Shown here: positions 16,763 through 25,887 of the stretch, one piece after another
Numbering within the stretch: position 1 is the first letter of the stretch
How the letters are laid out: every line of letters starts with the position of its first letter
Source: Paenalcaligenes hominis_A
GTDB taxonomy: Bacteria; Pseudomonadota; Gammaproteobacteria; Burkholderiales; Burkholderiaceae_B
Assembly: GCF_041359055.1 (NCBI RefSeq)
Contig: NZ_JBGJKZ010000001.1
Coordinates: 124,001 to 188,000, forward strand
DNA length: 64,000 nucleotides
Reading direction: 5' to 3'
Notes under the pieces: model-generated
Database searches by the model: none
Seen by the model: the letters and a program-made list of their open reading frames with translations, nothing else
What the model was told of the DNA's origin: nothing
Made by a program: the position numbers and the translations under genes

Positions 16763-18844
16763 TTACTCACTGATTAAGGGGTCGGTATCATGGACCATGT
16801 GTAAGAAATGACGATGACGCTCGTATTGATCAAGGATGTCGTTGATTACCTCATCCTCGGACCAGCCCATAATATCGTAATCTTGACCGCCTTCGGCTAA
16901 ATGAACTTCAGCGCGATAGTAAATTTGATTTTCAGGGCGCTTAGCGTCGGCTGGAGTCAGTGTAGGCCTAGACTCAGCAATAGGGCGTACGGTGTATTGA
17001 AAATCTTGGTATTCGCCATGATGCGCCACGCATAAAGACCAACCTTCGGCATCGCCTGCATCAGAAAGGTTTTGTTGAACTTGAGCATCAAAGCCGGATT
17101 TAATTAGCTCTTCGCTGACGGCTTTCATGGCGGGGGCAGCAGTAAGATTAATAAACCGTACCACTTGATCTTGTTGTGGCATGACGATTAAGTTACGCAG
17201 ACGTTTTTGCCAAGGCTGACCAGGAACACCAATTTGCGTACGGGCTACAGTTTGATAGCGAATTTGGCGTTTGGTTGCGTCGGTGCGCAAGGCTTTAAAC
17301 AAGCCGAAAATAGACAAAAGCAAAATAATGGAAAATGGGAATGCAGTAGCAATTGTCGCAGTTTGCAGCGCCTGGAGACCATCAGCTAAAAGCAGAGCTA
17401 TGGCAACTAACCCTGTAAGTGCCGACCAGAAAATACGCTGCCAAACGGGTGAGGGCATATTTTCTTTAGAGGCGAGAAGGTCTATGACTAAAGCTCCAGA
17501 GTCGGCAGAGGTGACGAAGAAAACAACGACCATCATCAAAGCCAGAATAGATGTGATGCTAGTCAGAGGCATTTCCTCTAGAAACACAAATAGAGCTTGA
17601 GAGGTGTCCGCTTGCACCACAGTACCAAATTCGGTCATGCCCTCTACCAAAATATAATAGATGGCGGTATCACCAAAAACGGTCATCCAGAGCAAAGTGA
17701 AACCTGCGGGAACTAGCAACACGCCCGAAACAAATTGACGGATAGTACGGCCTCGGGAAATACGGGCAATGAACAAACCGACAAACGGTGACCAAGCAAG
17801 CCACCAGCCCCAGTAAAACAAAGTCCAACCACCGATCCAGTCATTGGGCTCGTAAGCATAAAGGTTAAAGGTGGCGGTAACGAGATCGGATAAATAGGAG
17901 CCGGTATTTTGAACAAAGGTTTGTAACAAAAAGACGGTTGGCCCTAGAATAAGCACGAAGAGCAATAACAGGAATGCAAAGCTTAGATTGATCTCTGAGA
18001 GTATTTTAATCCCTCGATCTAAACCACTGGCTACAGAAAGAGTAGCCAAGCCACAAGCAATAATAATAAGGACAATTTGGGTATAGATGGTAAATGGGAA
18101 GTCAAATAAATAGCTAAGCCCGCTATTAATTTGGGCTACACCAAAACCTAAAGAGGTGGCTACACCAAAAACGGTGCCAAGTACTGCAAAGGTATCAACG
18201 GCCTGACCTGCCTTACCATGAATATGGTCGCCGATCATAGGGTATAGTGCCGAGCTAAGCTTTAGGGGCAAGCCATGTCTATAAGAGAAAAACGCTAAGA
18301 TCAACCCTACAATGGCATAGATAGACCACGCATGTAGTCCCCAATGGAAAAAGGTGATGCTCATTGCATTACGAGCAGATTCTATAGTGCCTCCTTCACC
18401 TACAGGCGGACTGATAAAATGCATTACCGGTTCGGCTACACCAAAGAACATTAGACCAATGCCCATCCCTGTAGAGAACAACATAGCAAACCATGTCATG
18501 TCTTTAAAGTCGGGGGCAGAGTGGTCAGGGCCTAGCTTAATGTCACCATAACGGCTAATCGCTAAAAAAATAGTAGAGATTAAAATAATGGCTACAGTTA
18601 GTATGTAAAACCAACTGACATTAGTGAGAATCCAGTTTTGCGTATTTCCAAATAGCTCTTGAGTGAAATTAGGAGCAAAAATAGCAAGACCCACGAGCAA
18701 AAAAATCAGCAGAGCCGCTGAGTAAAAGACGGGGGGGTTAAGACTGGTTTGCTTGAATATTTTCACAATAAACCCGATCAGTAGTTTGACTTTATGCTGT
18801 GCTGCGGTGGCAGAAGTCGTAGTGTGGACAATAAGCGATAGCAA
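16763..18844 (-). CDS. BCCT family transporter, BetT-like choline/betaine importer
   Basis: An inner-membrane transporter of the betaine/choline/carnitine family with twelve helices. Family signatures are PDFKDMTWFAMLFSTGMGIGLMFFGVAEPV and the Trp-rich TLFYWGWWLAWSPFVGLFIARISRGR. A soluble C-terminal domain of about 160 aa follows the last helix, as in proton-coupled BetT proteins where it senses osmolarity. The longest frame opens at a TTG (18844). A GTG at 18763, 27 codons in, gives an N-terminus like E. coli BetT and may be the real start. No bet genes adjoin, so the substrate (choline, betaine or carnitine) is not fixed. Confidence 0.88.
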   Translation of the reverse strand: MLSLIVHTTTSATAAQHKVKLLIGFIVKIFKQTSLNPPVFYSAALLIFLLVGLAIFAPNFTQELFGNTQNWILTNVSWFYILTVAIILISTIFLAISRYGDIKLGPDHSAPDFKDMTWFAMLFSTGMGIGLMFFGVAEPVMHFISPPVGEGGTIESARNAMSITFFHWGLHAWSIYAIVGLILAFFSYRHGLPLKLSSALYPMIGDHIHGKAGQAVDTFAVLGTVFGVATSLGFGVAQINSGLSYLFDFPFTIYTQIVLIIIACGLATLSVASGLDRGIKILSEINLSFAFLLLLFVLILGPTVFLLQTFVQNTGSYLSDLVTATFNLYAYEPNDWIGGWTLFYWGWWLAWSPFVGLFIARISRGRTIRQFVSGVLLVPAGFTLLWMTVFGDTAIYYILVEGMTEFGTVVQADTSQALFVFLEEMPLTSITSILALMMVVVFFVTSADSGALVIDLLASKENMPSPVWQRIFWSALTGLVAIALLLADGLQALQTATIATAFPFSIILLLSIFGLFKALRTDATKRQIRYQTVARTQIGVPGQPWQKRLRNLIVMPQQDQVVRFINLTAAPAMKAVSEELIKSGFDAQVQQNLSDAGDAEGWSLCVAHHGEYQDFQYTVRPIAESRPTLTPADAKRPENQIYYRAEVHLAEGGQDYDIMGWSEDEVINDILDQYERHRHFLHMVHDTDPLISE

Positions 18845-18918
18845 CGCGGCGCTTTTTCATTTAAGAAGCTAAAAGTACGGGTTTTAGTTTCTTAGTTTAA
18901 ATATAGCGACCAAAAAGC

Positions 18919-18950
18919 AAAATGCCAACCCAAAGGGATTGGCATTTTTT
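18919..18950 (-). terminator. Terminator downstream of sspB
   Basis: AATGCCAA and TTGGCATT form the stem, with CCC/GGG extending it. T-rich sequence follows on both strands. It serves the sspA-sspB operon and may also face the BCCT promoter region. Confidence 0.75.
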
Positions 18951-18952
18951 CA

Positions 18953-19375
18953 TTATTTAACGATACGTAGATGACCTCGATCTGGGGCGGGCCCTTTGGG
19001 ATCGGGGTCATCGTGAGGCGGTTCTGTTGGCGCGCCCTCGTCGGTATACGGTGCGGATGGGCTTATTTCAAACCCCATTCCAGCCCCTGTTTCGCGTGCA
19101 AAAATAGCGGAAACGGCTGCTACCGGAACAAAGATGTCTTCGGTCACCCCGTTAAAACGGGCTTGGAATTCGATGTAATCGTTGCCTAGTATGAGCTGGT
19201 TAGTAGCAAGTAGCCCGATGTTTAAAGTGATTTGACCTTCTTGAACATGGGCTAGAGGCACCACCGTATTTTCATCGACTTGAACCACGATATGTGGGGT
19301 GTAACCGTTATCGGTACACCAGTCGTGCAAGGCGCGTAGCAAATAGGGTTTGGTAGAGGTTTCGTTAGCTGACAT
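18953..19375 (-). CDS. sspB: Stringent starvation protein B, ClpXP adaptor
   Basis: SspB tethers ssrA-tagged proteins to ClpXP for degradation. The 140 aa protein has the conserved N-terminal fold (KPYLLRALHDWCTDNGYTPHIVV, then VPLAHVQEGQITLNIGLLATNQLILGNDYIEFQARFNG), which holds the ssrA-binding groove. A flexible acidic/proline linker follows, ending in RGHLRIVK, the ClpX-binding tail typical of SspB. It follows sspA by one base. Length and motifs are normal. Confidence 0.95.
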   Translation of the reverse strand: MSANETSTKPYLLRALHDWCTDNGYTPHIVVQVDENTVVPLAHVQEGQITLNIGLLATNQLILGNDYIEFQARFNGVTEDIFVPVAAVSAIFARETGAGMGFEISPSAPYTDEGAPTEPPHDDPDPKGPAPDRGHLRIVK

Positions 19376-19376
19376 A

Positions 19377-19985
19377 TTAACGACGCATTACTTTTTCAGA
19401 AGGGGTTAAGGCTTCGATAAAGGCAGGGCGTGAGAACACACGCTCACCGTATTTTTGAATCGGTGCAGCAGATTTAGGCAATTCAATACCGTAGTGGTCT
19501 AAGCGCCAAAGTAACGGAGCAATAGCCACATCTAACATAGAGAATTCTTCGCCGAGCATGTATTTGTTTTTAGTGAGGATAGGAGCAAGTTGTGCCAACC
19601 CGTCACGAATTTTTTGACGTGCTTGTTCTTGGGCTTTGGGGGCAGTTTCGTTGCGGTCTTCAAGTAAAGACACTTGGGTAAACAGCTCGCGCTCAAAATT
19701 AAACAAAAATAAACGGGTACGAGCACGCATCGTGGGATCAGCAGGCATTAGCTGCGGATGAGGGAAGCGCTCATCGATGTATTCATTGATGATATTGGAT
19801 TCGTACAAAATGAGTTCACGCTCGACCAGAATAGGTACCTGGCCGTACGGGTTCATGACCGAAATATCTTCAGGTTTGTTGTACAAGTCGATATCGCGAA
19901 CCTCGAAGTCCATGCCTTTCTCGAACAACACAAAACGACAGCGTTGTGAAAAGGGACAAGTAGTTCCAGAGTAGAGCACCATCAT
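19377..19985 (-). CDS. sspA: Stringent starvation protein A
   Basis: SspA has a glutathione-S-transferase fold but works as an RNA polymerase-associated protein in stationary phase and acid stress. The 202 aa sequence has the thioredoxin-like N-terminal domain (MVLYSGTTCPFSQRCRFVLFEKGMDFEVRDIDLYNKPEDI, then NPYGQVPILVERELILYESNIINEYIDERFPHP) and a helical C-terminal domain. It precedes sspB. Its position just downstream of petABC is a common betaproteobacterial order. A terminator region lies between petC and sspA. Confidence 0.94.
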   Translation of the reverse strand: MMVLYSGTTCPFSQRCRFVLFEKGMDFEVRDIDLYNKPEDISVMNPYGQVPILVERELILYESNIINEYIDERFPHPQLMPADPTMRARTRLFLFNFERELFTQVSLLEDRNETAPKAQEQARQKIRDGLAQLAPILTKNKYMLGEEFSMLDVAIAPLLWRLDHYGIELPKSAAPIQKYGERVFSRPAFIEALTPSEKVMRR

Positions 19986-20027
19986 AGTATGGATTCCAGT
20001 CGTGAAAAAAAAGCAAAAAAGCCGAGG

Positions 20028-20070
20028 GCTTTAAACAGAAAGGCGGCCTGCCTTGTAGAAAGGCAGGCGC
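20028..20070 (-). terminator. Terminator downstream of petC
   Basis: Two consecutive hairpins on the minus strand: GCCTGCCTTT/AAGGCAGGC, then AAGCC/GGCTT followed by TTTTTTG. Together they separate petABC from sspAB. Confidence 0.65.
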
Positions 20071-20095
20071 GCGTAACGAATAGCAAGCAAAGCGT

Positions 20096-20944
20096 TTATT
20101 TGATGTCTTTCCAGTATTCTTTGTTCAGGCGCCATGCGACGAAGAAGAACAAGAAAAGAAATACCATGACACCAGCACCAATTTGTTTGCGTAGTGTTTG
20201 TACCGGTTCAGCCATCCAAGCAAGAAAGTTGCTAAGGTCAGCGACATCATTATCAAACTGAGCCTGACGATCGGGATCAACAGGGGTCACCACCACGGTT
20301 TCAGAGTCATCGCCGTTGTAATTGGTTAAGACTTCGGAGCTTTGGGTATGAAAACCAAACTGATCAATATCAGTGACGGTGCGCACCCATTGTTCCTTGC
20401 CATCTACATTGGTCAAACCGACTTTTGTACGTTGTGCCGTAACGGGGCCTTGGAGTTCCCACATGGCATGAGGCATACCTACGCTTGGGAAAACGACGTT
20501 ATCCCAACCTGTAGGACGGGCTGCGTCACGGTAGAAAGTACGTAAATAGCTGTAAATGTAATCGGTACCGCTAGGGCCTAAGTTAACCGATTTTGCGCGA
20601 GCAATAACGGAGAGATCAGGAGGCGTGGTACCAAACCACTTGCTACTGTCTGCTGGACGCATAGCAATAGACATGGTGTCACCGACTTTGTCCGTAGTGA
20701 AAAGCAAGTTTTTCTTGATTTCTTCTTCGGTTAGACCGATTTCGGTGAGCTTGTTGTAACGCATAGCATTGGCGCTATGGCAGTTTAAACAGTAGTTAAC
20801 AAATAGCTTAGCGCCATTTTGTAAGGCGGGCAAATCATTGATGCGATTAGGGGCGCGTTCGATTGCTCCGTCGGCAGCTTGAGCTACGCTGCCTAGACTA
20901 AGAGCTAATGCCAGAGCGCCAAGGATTTTTTTAATCATGGTCAT
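20096..20944 (-). CDS. petC: Cytochrome c1 of the bc1 complex
   Basis: The c-type haem subunit of ubiquinol-cytochrome c reductase, passing electrons from the Rieske centre to a soluble cytochrome c in the periplasm. Signal peptide at residues 1-23 (ending AQAAD). The haem motif CLNCHSAN lies near residue 52 and a candidate axial Met is in SIAMRPADSSKW. A C-terminal helix (IGAGVMVFLFLFFFVAWRLN) anchors it in the membrane. The 282 aa length is normal. It is the last gene of petA-petB-petC, 20 bp after petB. Confidence 0.95.
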   Translation of the reverse strand: MTMIKKILGALALALSLGSVAQAADGAIERAPNRINDLPALQNGAKLFVNYCLNCHSANAMRYNKLTEIGLTEEEIKKNLLFTTDKVGDTMSIAMRPADSSKWFGTTPPDLSVIARAKSVNLGPSGTDYIYSYLRTFYRDAARPTGWDNVVFPSVGMPHAMWELQGPVTAQRTKVGLTNVDGKEQWVRTVTDIDQFGFHTQSSEVLTNYNGDDSETVVVTPVDPDRQAQFDNDVADLSNFLAWMAEPVQTLRKQIGAGVMVFLFLFFFVAWRLNKEYWKDIK

Positions 20945-20964
20945 TCCGTGTTGTTAAAACGTCC

Positions 20965-22350
20965 TTAGTGGGCGCGGAAAGTTACGCGCTCGGGAACTGG
21001 CTTGAAGGTACCTAGACGGCTCCAGACAGGCATCAGGAAGAAGAAAGCAAGGTAAATAACCGTGCCAACCTGACTGAGCAAGTTGTAGAGATCGCTAGGT
21101 GGTTGTGTACCTAAATAGCCCAACATCAAGAAGTTCACGATAAAAATCGCATACAGAACTTTATGCCACGTCGGACGATAGCGGATGGATTTCACTGGGC
21201 TGTGATCTAACCAGGGTAGGAAGAAAAGAATCACAACCGTACCGCCCATAGCCACTACACCCCAGAACTTCGCGTCGAACACTTTAAGTGCAATAGCGAC
21301 AGCAATCAGGATTGCGGGCACGATAATGCGCATCTTTCCAGGTAGGCCTTTGATGAGGAACACAATGGCAGCCAGCACTGAAGCACCCGCTAGAAGCCAT
21401 GTAAAGTCATCGGTGGTGGCACGGAGCATGGAGTAAAACGGAGTGAAATACCACACTGGCGCAATGTGCGGTGGGGTCTTCATGGAGTCAGCAGGAATAA
21501 AGTTGTTGAACTCGAGGAAATACCCGCCCATTTCTGGGGCAAAAAACAAAATGGCGGCAAAGACAATCATGAACCCTGCCACCCCAACGATATCGTGCAC
21601 GGAGTAGTAAGGGTGGAAAGGAATGCCATCTAATGGGCGACCTTTTGCGTCTTTTGGGCCTTGTTTAATTTCAACGCCGTCTGGGTTGTTAGAGCCGACT
21701 TCGTGCAGAGCGATTAAGTGGGCAACTACTAAGCCAATTAACACCAATGGAATAGCAACCACGTGCAATGCAAAGAAGCGGTTTAGAGTGGCGTCTGACA
21801 CCACGTAGTCACCACGAATCCAAATGGCCAGCTCTGGACCAACAAAGGGAATGGCAGCAAACAAGTTAACAATAACCTGAGCACCCCAGTAAGACATTTG
21901 ACCCCAAGGCAAGAGATAGCCTAGGAAGGCTTCGGCCATAAGACAGAGGAAAATAGCTACCCCGAAAATCCAGACGAGTTCGCGTGGTTTGCGGTAAGAG
22001 CCATAAAACAACCCACGTAGCATGTGTAAATACACCACCACGAAGAACATGGACGCACCGGTTGAGTGCATGTAGCGGATAAACCAGCCCCCAGGTACCT
22101 CGCGCATGATGTATTCGACCGAAGCAAAAGCAAGCTCTGCATCCGGTTTGTAGTTCATTACGAGGAAAATCCCAGAAACAATCTGAATAACCAACACCAG
22201 CATGGCAAGTGAACCGAAGAAATACCAAAAGTTGAAATTCTTGGGGGCGTAGTATTCAGACATGTGCTCTTTGTAGAGTTTCGTAAGCGGGAAGCGCTTA
22301 TCGACCCATCCTAAGAGACCTGTTGTTTCAACAGTTTTGTCGTCAGCCAT
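20965..22350 (-). CDS. petB: Cytochrome b of the bc1 complex
   Basis: The integral membrane subunit carrying both b haems and both quinone sites. It is 461 aa with eight to nine helices. Haem-ligand His pairs are in YMHSTGASMFFVVVYLHMLRG and FFALHVVAIPLVLIGLVVAHL. The Qo-site motif is PVWY (HIAPVWYFTPFYSML) where the classical motif is PEWY; this variant is known in several beta- and gammaproteobacteria and shifts quinone-site chemistry. It lies between petA and petC in one operon. Confidence 0.96.
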   Translation of the reverse strand: MADDKTVETTGLLGWVDKRFPLTKLYKEHMSEYYAPKNFNFWYFFGSLAMLVLVIQIVSGIFLVMNYKPDAELAFASVEYIMREVPGGWFIRYMHSTGASMFFVVVYLHMLRGLFYGSYRKPRELVWIFGVAIFLCLMAEAFLGYLLPWGQMSYWGAQVIVNLFAAIPFVGPELAIWIRGDYVVSDATLNRFFALHVVAIPLVLIGLVVAHLIALHEVGSNNPDGVEIKQGPKDAKGRPLDGIPFHPYYSVHDIVGVAGFMIVFAAILFFAPEMGGYFLEFNNFIPADSMKTPPHIAPVWYFTPFYSMLRATTDDFTWLLAGASVLAAIVFLIKGLPGKMRIIVPAILIAVAIALKVFDAKFWGVVAMGGTVVILFFLPWLDHSPVKSIRYRPTWHKVLYAIFIVNFLMLGYLGTQPPSDLYNLLSQVGTVIYLAFFFLMPVWSRLGTFKPVPERVTFRAH

Positions 22351-22394
22351 GAAACGGCTCCTTTAATCTTATATTTAATGAGACTGTAATGACC

Positions 22395-23042
22395 TTAAGC
22401 CTTGTTGTTTTCATCTACACCGATAATGACACGCGTGCCATCGGCGGAGAACTCGTAAGGCGGAATTTCAAGGTTATCGGGAGCAGGCTTGTTGCTGAAG
22501 ACACGACCTGCAAGATCGAAGGTAGAACCATGGCAGGGGCAGAGGAAGCCTCCGTTCCAGCTGGATGGTAACCCGGGCTGGGCACCGTTCTCGAGACGAG
22601 GGGTAGGTGAACAACCTAAATGCGTACAAATGCCGATACATACGAAGATTTCAGGACGACGTGAGCGGTATTCGTTTTGGGCATACTCAGGCGTGAAGCC
22701 AGGGCGGTTTGAATTAGGATCAGCGAGCTCACTGTCATTTGAGGCTAAAGCGGCCAATTGACTTTCGGTACGGTGTAGAATCCAAATTGGATTGCCACGC
22801 CATTCGACAGTACGCATTTCGCCGGGCGCGAGAGTGGAAATATCTACCTCTACTGGAGCACCCGCAGCACGGGCTTTAGCCGAAGGGGCAAACGAGCCCA
22901 CAAAAGGGACAGCGGTAGCCACACCGGCGACACCACCGACCGCACAGGCGGTAGTGACCCAAAAACGGCGCGCAGGGTCGGACGGGAGAATGGCGTTTTC
23001 TTCCGCTCCGTTGTCATTGGGCTGTGTCGTAATCTGACTCAT
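22395..23042 (-). CDS. petA: Rieske iron-sulfur subunit of the bc1 complex
   Basis: Carries the [2Fe-2S] cluster that takes electrons from ubiquinol. Both cluster-binding boxes are intact: CTHLGC and CPCHGSTFD. An N-terminal Tat-type anchor (DPARRFWVTTACAVGGVAGVATAVPFV) is followed by the periplasmic domain; the tatABC genes lie about 4 kb away. The start is placed at the ATG at 23042 because AAGGA stands eight bases before it; the frame is open up to a TTG at 23066. First gene of petABC. Confidence 0.95.
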   Translation of the reverse strand: MSQITTQPNDNGAEENAILPSDPARRFWVTTACAVGGVAGVATAVPFVGSFAPSAKARAAGAPVEVDISTLAPGEMRTVEWRGNPIWILHRTESQLAALASNDSELADPNSNRPGFTPEYAQNEYRSRRPEIFVCIGICTHLGCSPTPRLENGAQPGLPSSWNGGFLCPCHGSTFDLAGRVFSNKPAPDNLEIPPYEFSADGTRVIIGVDENNKA

Positions 23043-23166
23043 TCTAGTATCCTTATTCCTGCCCAAGTTGGGCTTAGCACAAATTATGGACTTGGTCTGG
23101 GTATAGTTCTTGCAACCATCTATTATAGCGTTTGCAAATTTTCTGTGATGTCATTAAGAGGCTTAT

Positions 23167-23634
23167 ATGAGTAAAACCACTAGTTTTTTTAAAGAGTTCC
23201 GCGAATTTGCTGTGAAAGGCAACATGATCGACCTAGCAGTAGGGGTGATCATTGGCGGCGCATTCGGAAAAATTATTGATTCGCTAGTCCGAGACGTATT
23301 CATGCCAGTTATTAGCTTTATACTCGGTGGCGAAGTTGATTTTGCCAATAAATTTACCGTTTTACGCGTGCCCGAAGGCTACACGGGCGCATACACCTTA
23401 GAAGAGCTTAATGCTGCAGGAGCCGTCGTATTAGCATGGGGCAACTTTTTGACCATATTTATCAACTTCATGTTGTTGGCTTTTGTGGTCTTTGTCATGG
23501 TTAAGATGATTAACCGTATGCGCCAGGCTGTTCATCACGAAGAAGCTACTGCACCTGCCAAGCCCGCCCCTACGCCCGAAGACGTGGTGTTGTTGCGCGA
23601 AATTCGCGATGCTTTAAAAAACAAGAATGCTTAA
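23167..23634 (+). CDS. mscL: Large-conductance mechanosensitive channel
   Basis: An emergency osmotic release valve in the inner membrane. The 155 aa protein has the family's amphipathic start and first helix (FKEFREFAVKGNMIDLAVGVIIGGAFGKIIDSLVRDV), a periplasmic loop, the second helix (FLTIFINFMLLAFVVFVMVKMIN) and a C-terminal coiled helix with EDVVLLREIRDALK. AAGAGG precedes the ATG. It is transcribed away from petABC and ends at a bidirectional terminator. Confidence 0.97.
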   Translation: MSKTTSFFKEFREFAVKGNMIDLAVGVIIGGAFGKIIDSLVRDVFMPVISFILGGEVDFANKFTVLRVPEGYTGAYTLEELNAAGAVVLAWGNFLTIFINFMLLAFVVFVMVKMINRMRQAVHHEEATAPAKPAPTPEDVVLLREIRDALKNKNA

Positions 23635-23654
23635 TGAGTGAATCGCGCTAATTG

Positions 23655-23690
23655 TACAATAAAGCCCGTGGAAATACGGGCTTTATTGTT
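23655..23690. terminator. Bidirectional terminator between mscL and the Nif3-like gene
   Basis: AATAAAGCCCGT and ACGGGCTTTATT form a perfect stem of twelve pairs around GGAAAT. It is flanked by T-rich DNA on the plus strand and A-rich DNA on the other side. Confidence 0.9.
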
Positions 23691-24470
23691 TTAGATAGGG
23701 TTGTTGAGGTCGATAAATTCCACTTGAACCTTAAAGTGTTCGGCTACTTTTTCGCCTAATGCTTTCACACCATAGCGCTCGGTGGCATGGTGGCCTGCCC
23801 CAATGTAAGCCGTTGAGGTCTCGCAGGCATAATGGTAGGTAGGCTCGGAGGCTTCACCACTGATATAAAGGTCTACGCCGGCTTCGATGGCCTCGCTCAT
23901 GAAGCCCTGCGCCCCCCCTGTGCACCACGCCAAGCGTTGAATAACCTGTTGTGGATTGCCTACAGTCAACGTTTTTCTTTGTAAAATATCGCTAATTTTA
24001 TCCGACAGAGAACCTAGGCTTTCTGGTATATCTAAATAACCAGTTTGTATAAGATTGCTAGGTCCTATGCCTATAGGTTGACCATTAGTATCTAGATCGT
24101 GTTTAAAACCCAACTGACGAGCGAGTTGGGTGTTATTGCCTACCTCAGGGTGTGCGTCTAAGGGCAGGTGGTAAGCAATAAGATTTAGATTATGCTCAAG
24201 AGCGTATGCAATACGCTTTTTTTTCATACCGCGAATGCGCTCGTCTTCGTTCTTCCAAAACCAACCGTGATGCACCAGTACAGTGTCCGCACCGCGTTCT
24301 ACGGCAGCCTCAAGCAGTGCTAAGGAGGCTGTCACGCCGGTAACGATATGGCGCACTGTTTCAGCCCCTTCTACTTGAAGGCCGTTAGGGCAGTAATCTT
24401 TGAAACGAGAAGACTCGAGGTAAGTATCTAACCACTGTACGAGTTCGGAACGAGAAAGAGAAATCGACAT
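23691..24470 (-). CDS. Nif3-like dinuclear metal centre protein (YbgI family)
   Basis: A 259 aa cytoplasmic protein of the Nif3/DUF34 family, which binds two metal ions; GTP cyclohydrolase I-like activity has been suggested for some members. Metal-site segments are visible: VHHGWFWKNE (HHG, about 67-69), LIAYHLPLDAHPEVGNN (His/Asp), and the C-terminal GAGHHATERYG. SKDYCPNGLQVEG at about 23-35 is also conserved. It is a single gene convergent with mscL. The exact cellular role is unresolved for the family. Confidence 0.9.
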   Translation of the reverse strand: MSISLSRSELVQWLDTYLESSRFKDYCPNGLQVEGAETVRHIVTGVTASLALLEAAVERGADTVLVHHGWFWKNEDERIRGMKKKRIAYALEHNLNLIAYHLPLDAHPEVGNNTQLARQLGFKHDLDTNGQPIGIGPSNLIQTGYLDIPESLGSLSDKISDILQRKTLTVGNPQQVIQRLAWCTGGAQGFMSEAIEAGVDLYISGEASEPTYHYACETSTAYIGAGHHATERYGVKALGEKVAEHFKVQVEFIDLNNPI

Positions 24471-24708
24471 AGCTAATGCAAAAAAATGTAGGGAGATTCC
24501 CCATAGTTTAGGTCTAAAGCATATGGCAGTCTAATGAGCACTTTCGTATTAGAGCAAAGCCATGATTTCAAGGTACTTAAACTACGAGGCAACGTCTAAG
24601 TGTAGTCGACATCTGTTTTTTGTCTAGATCATAACGTTACTCATATAAAGGCACTGTTTAGGTGGCTTTGCTGTAGTCCAGCATCAGTTATTAGAAAAAA
24701 GGTGGAAT

Positions 24709-25425
24709 ATGCAAATAAAAGCTACGCCAGTTGCTTATGGAAAAAGCCCAGAGCAATGGTATGAGTGGTATGAGCCTAATGCTACTTTGCCCCCTAAGGG
24801 AGTCATTGTATTGGTTCATGGAGGGTTTTGGCGTCAGCAGCATACGTTGATACAAATGTATCCGTTAGCCAGTTTTTTTCTAGCCCAAGGATGGGCCGTC
24901 GCCAATATAGAGTATCGGCGGGGCGACTGTGATGGGAATTGGCCCCATATAATTGAGGATGTTATCCAAGCATTCCAATCAGTGCGACAGCGGGCTCAAG
25001 CGCGACAGGTTGGTGGGCCAGTAGTAGGAATAGGGCATTCCGTAGGAGGTCAGCTTGTATTGCTTGCCGCTCAGGAGCAAGATCAGGTCATTGCTTTAGC
25101 GCCTGTAACAGATGTATTACGTACTGAGCAAGAGGATTTAGGTGAGTCGGCAGCGCGGGCTTTTTTTGGGGCACAACTAACAGAGGTTGCCGTTGAGGCA
25201 TCGCCTATTCATCAATTGCCTGATCAGCGCGCCTTGTTGGTGATCCATGGTGAAGAGGATCAGCGTGTTCCCCTAGCGCATTCCACCGATTATATACAGG
25301 CCTTAGAGGCTCAAGGTTTGAAGCCAGAGTTTTGGCAAGTTGAAAACCTCGATCATTTTTATATTATTGATCCGCAATGTGAGATTTGGCCTCGAGTCTT
25401 AGGCTATTTAGAGGTTAAAAATTAA
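24709..25425 (+). CDS. Alpha/beta hydrolase, kynurenine formamidase-like
   Basis: A 238 aa serine hydrolase. The oxyanion region is VHGGFWRQ (about 36-43). The nucleophile elbow is GHSVGG (Ser near 108), the acid Asp is in HGEEDQRVP and the His is in DHFYIID near the end. The HGGFW pattern and overall size match the kynurenine-formamidase/esterase-like branch, but no kynurenine genes adjoin and substrate remains open. AAGGTGG precedes the ATG. It is a single plus-strand gene between two minus-strand units, ending at a strong terminator. Confidence 0.8.
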   Translation: MQIKATPVAYGKSPEQWYEWYEPNATLPPKGVIVLVHGGFWRQQHTLIQMYPLASFFLAQGWAVANIEYRRGDCDGNWPHIIEDVIQAFQSVRQRAQARQVGGPVVGIGHSVGGQLVLLAAQEQDQVIALAPVTDVLRTEQEDLGESAARAFFGAQLTEVAVEASPIHQLPDQRALLVIHGEEDQRVPLAHSTDYIQALEAQGLKPEFWQVENLDHFYIIDPQCEIWPRVLGYLEVKN

Positions 25426-25492
25426 ATGTATTAAGTCCTAATGCCCACTAAGCCGTCGTGTCTAGGGGCGCATAAGAGTGATTTATTACATA

Positions 25493-25520
25493 AAAAATAG
25501 CGGCCTAAGCCGCTATTTTT
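25493..25520. terminator. Bidirectional terminator between the hydrolase gene and sorB
   Basis: AAAAATAGCGGC and GCCGCTATTTTT form a perfect stem with loop CTAA. Confidence 0.92.
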
Positions 25521-25534
25521 AAGCGTAGTTAAAA

Positions 25535-25861
25535 TCAGTTAGTGACATCAACTACATAGGCAATAATTGCTTCGCGATCGGCTTCGTCCATATCAGAGAA
25601 AGAAGGCATAGCGCCCATTCCTTCCATCATGGTTTTACGGATACGGTCAGCATCGGGCTTGAGCTCGTCTAGATCTGGACCAATAGTACCTGCCGCGCCT
25701 GCGTCGTTAAGTGTATGACACACGGCACAGGCAATAGGCTGTGCGCCACCGCTAAATAGCGTTTTACCTTGTTCGAGTTGGGCGGCGTCTGCTGCAATAG
25801 CTGTAGAGCTTAGGAGGGCTAGAGTTACTGAGCTAAGTGCGCTGAGTGTAGATTTCAACAT
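25535..25861 (-). CDS. sorB: Cytochrome c subunit of sulfite dehydrogenase
   Basis: A small periplasmic c-type cytochrome of 108 aa. Signal peptide to about residue 24 (STAIAADA), one haem motif CAVCH (Cys45, Cys48, His49) and a likely axial Met in MEGMGAMPSF. Its position 70 bp after the molybdoenzyme gene matches sorAB of sulfite-oxidising bacteria, where SorB takes electrons from SorA and passes them to the respiratory chain. A hairpin sits between the two genes. The gene name relies on this context; alone it would be a generic class I cytochrome c. Confidence 0.82.
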   Translation of the reverse strand: MLKSTLSALSSVTLALLSSTAIAADAAQLEQGKTLFSGGAQPIACAVCHTLNDAGAAGTIGPDLDELKPDADRIRKTMMEGMGAMPSFSDMDEADREAIIAYVVDVTN

Positions 25862-25887
25862 ATTGTTCTTATCAGAAAAAGGATAAA

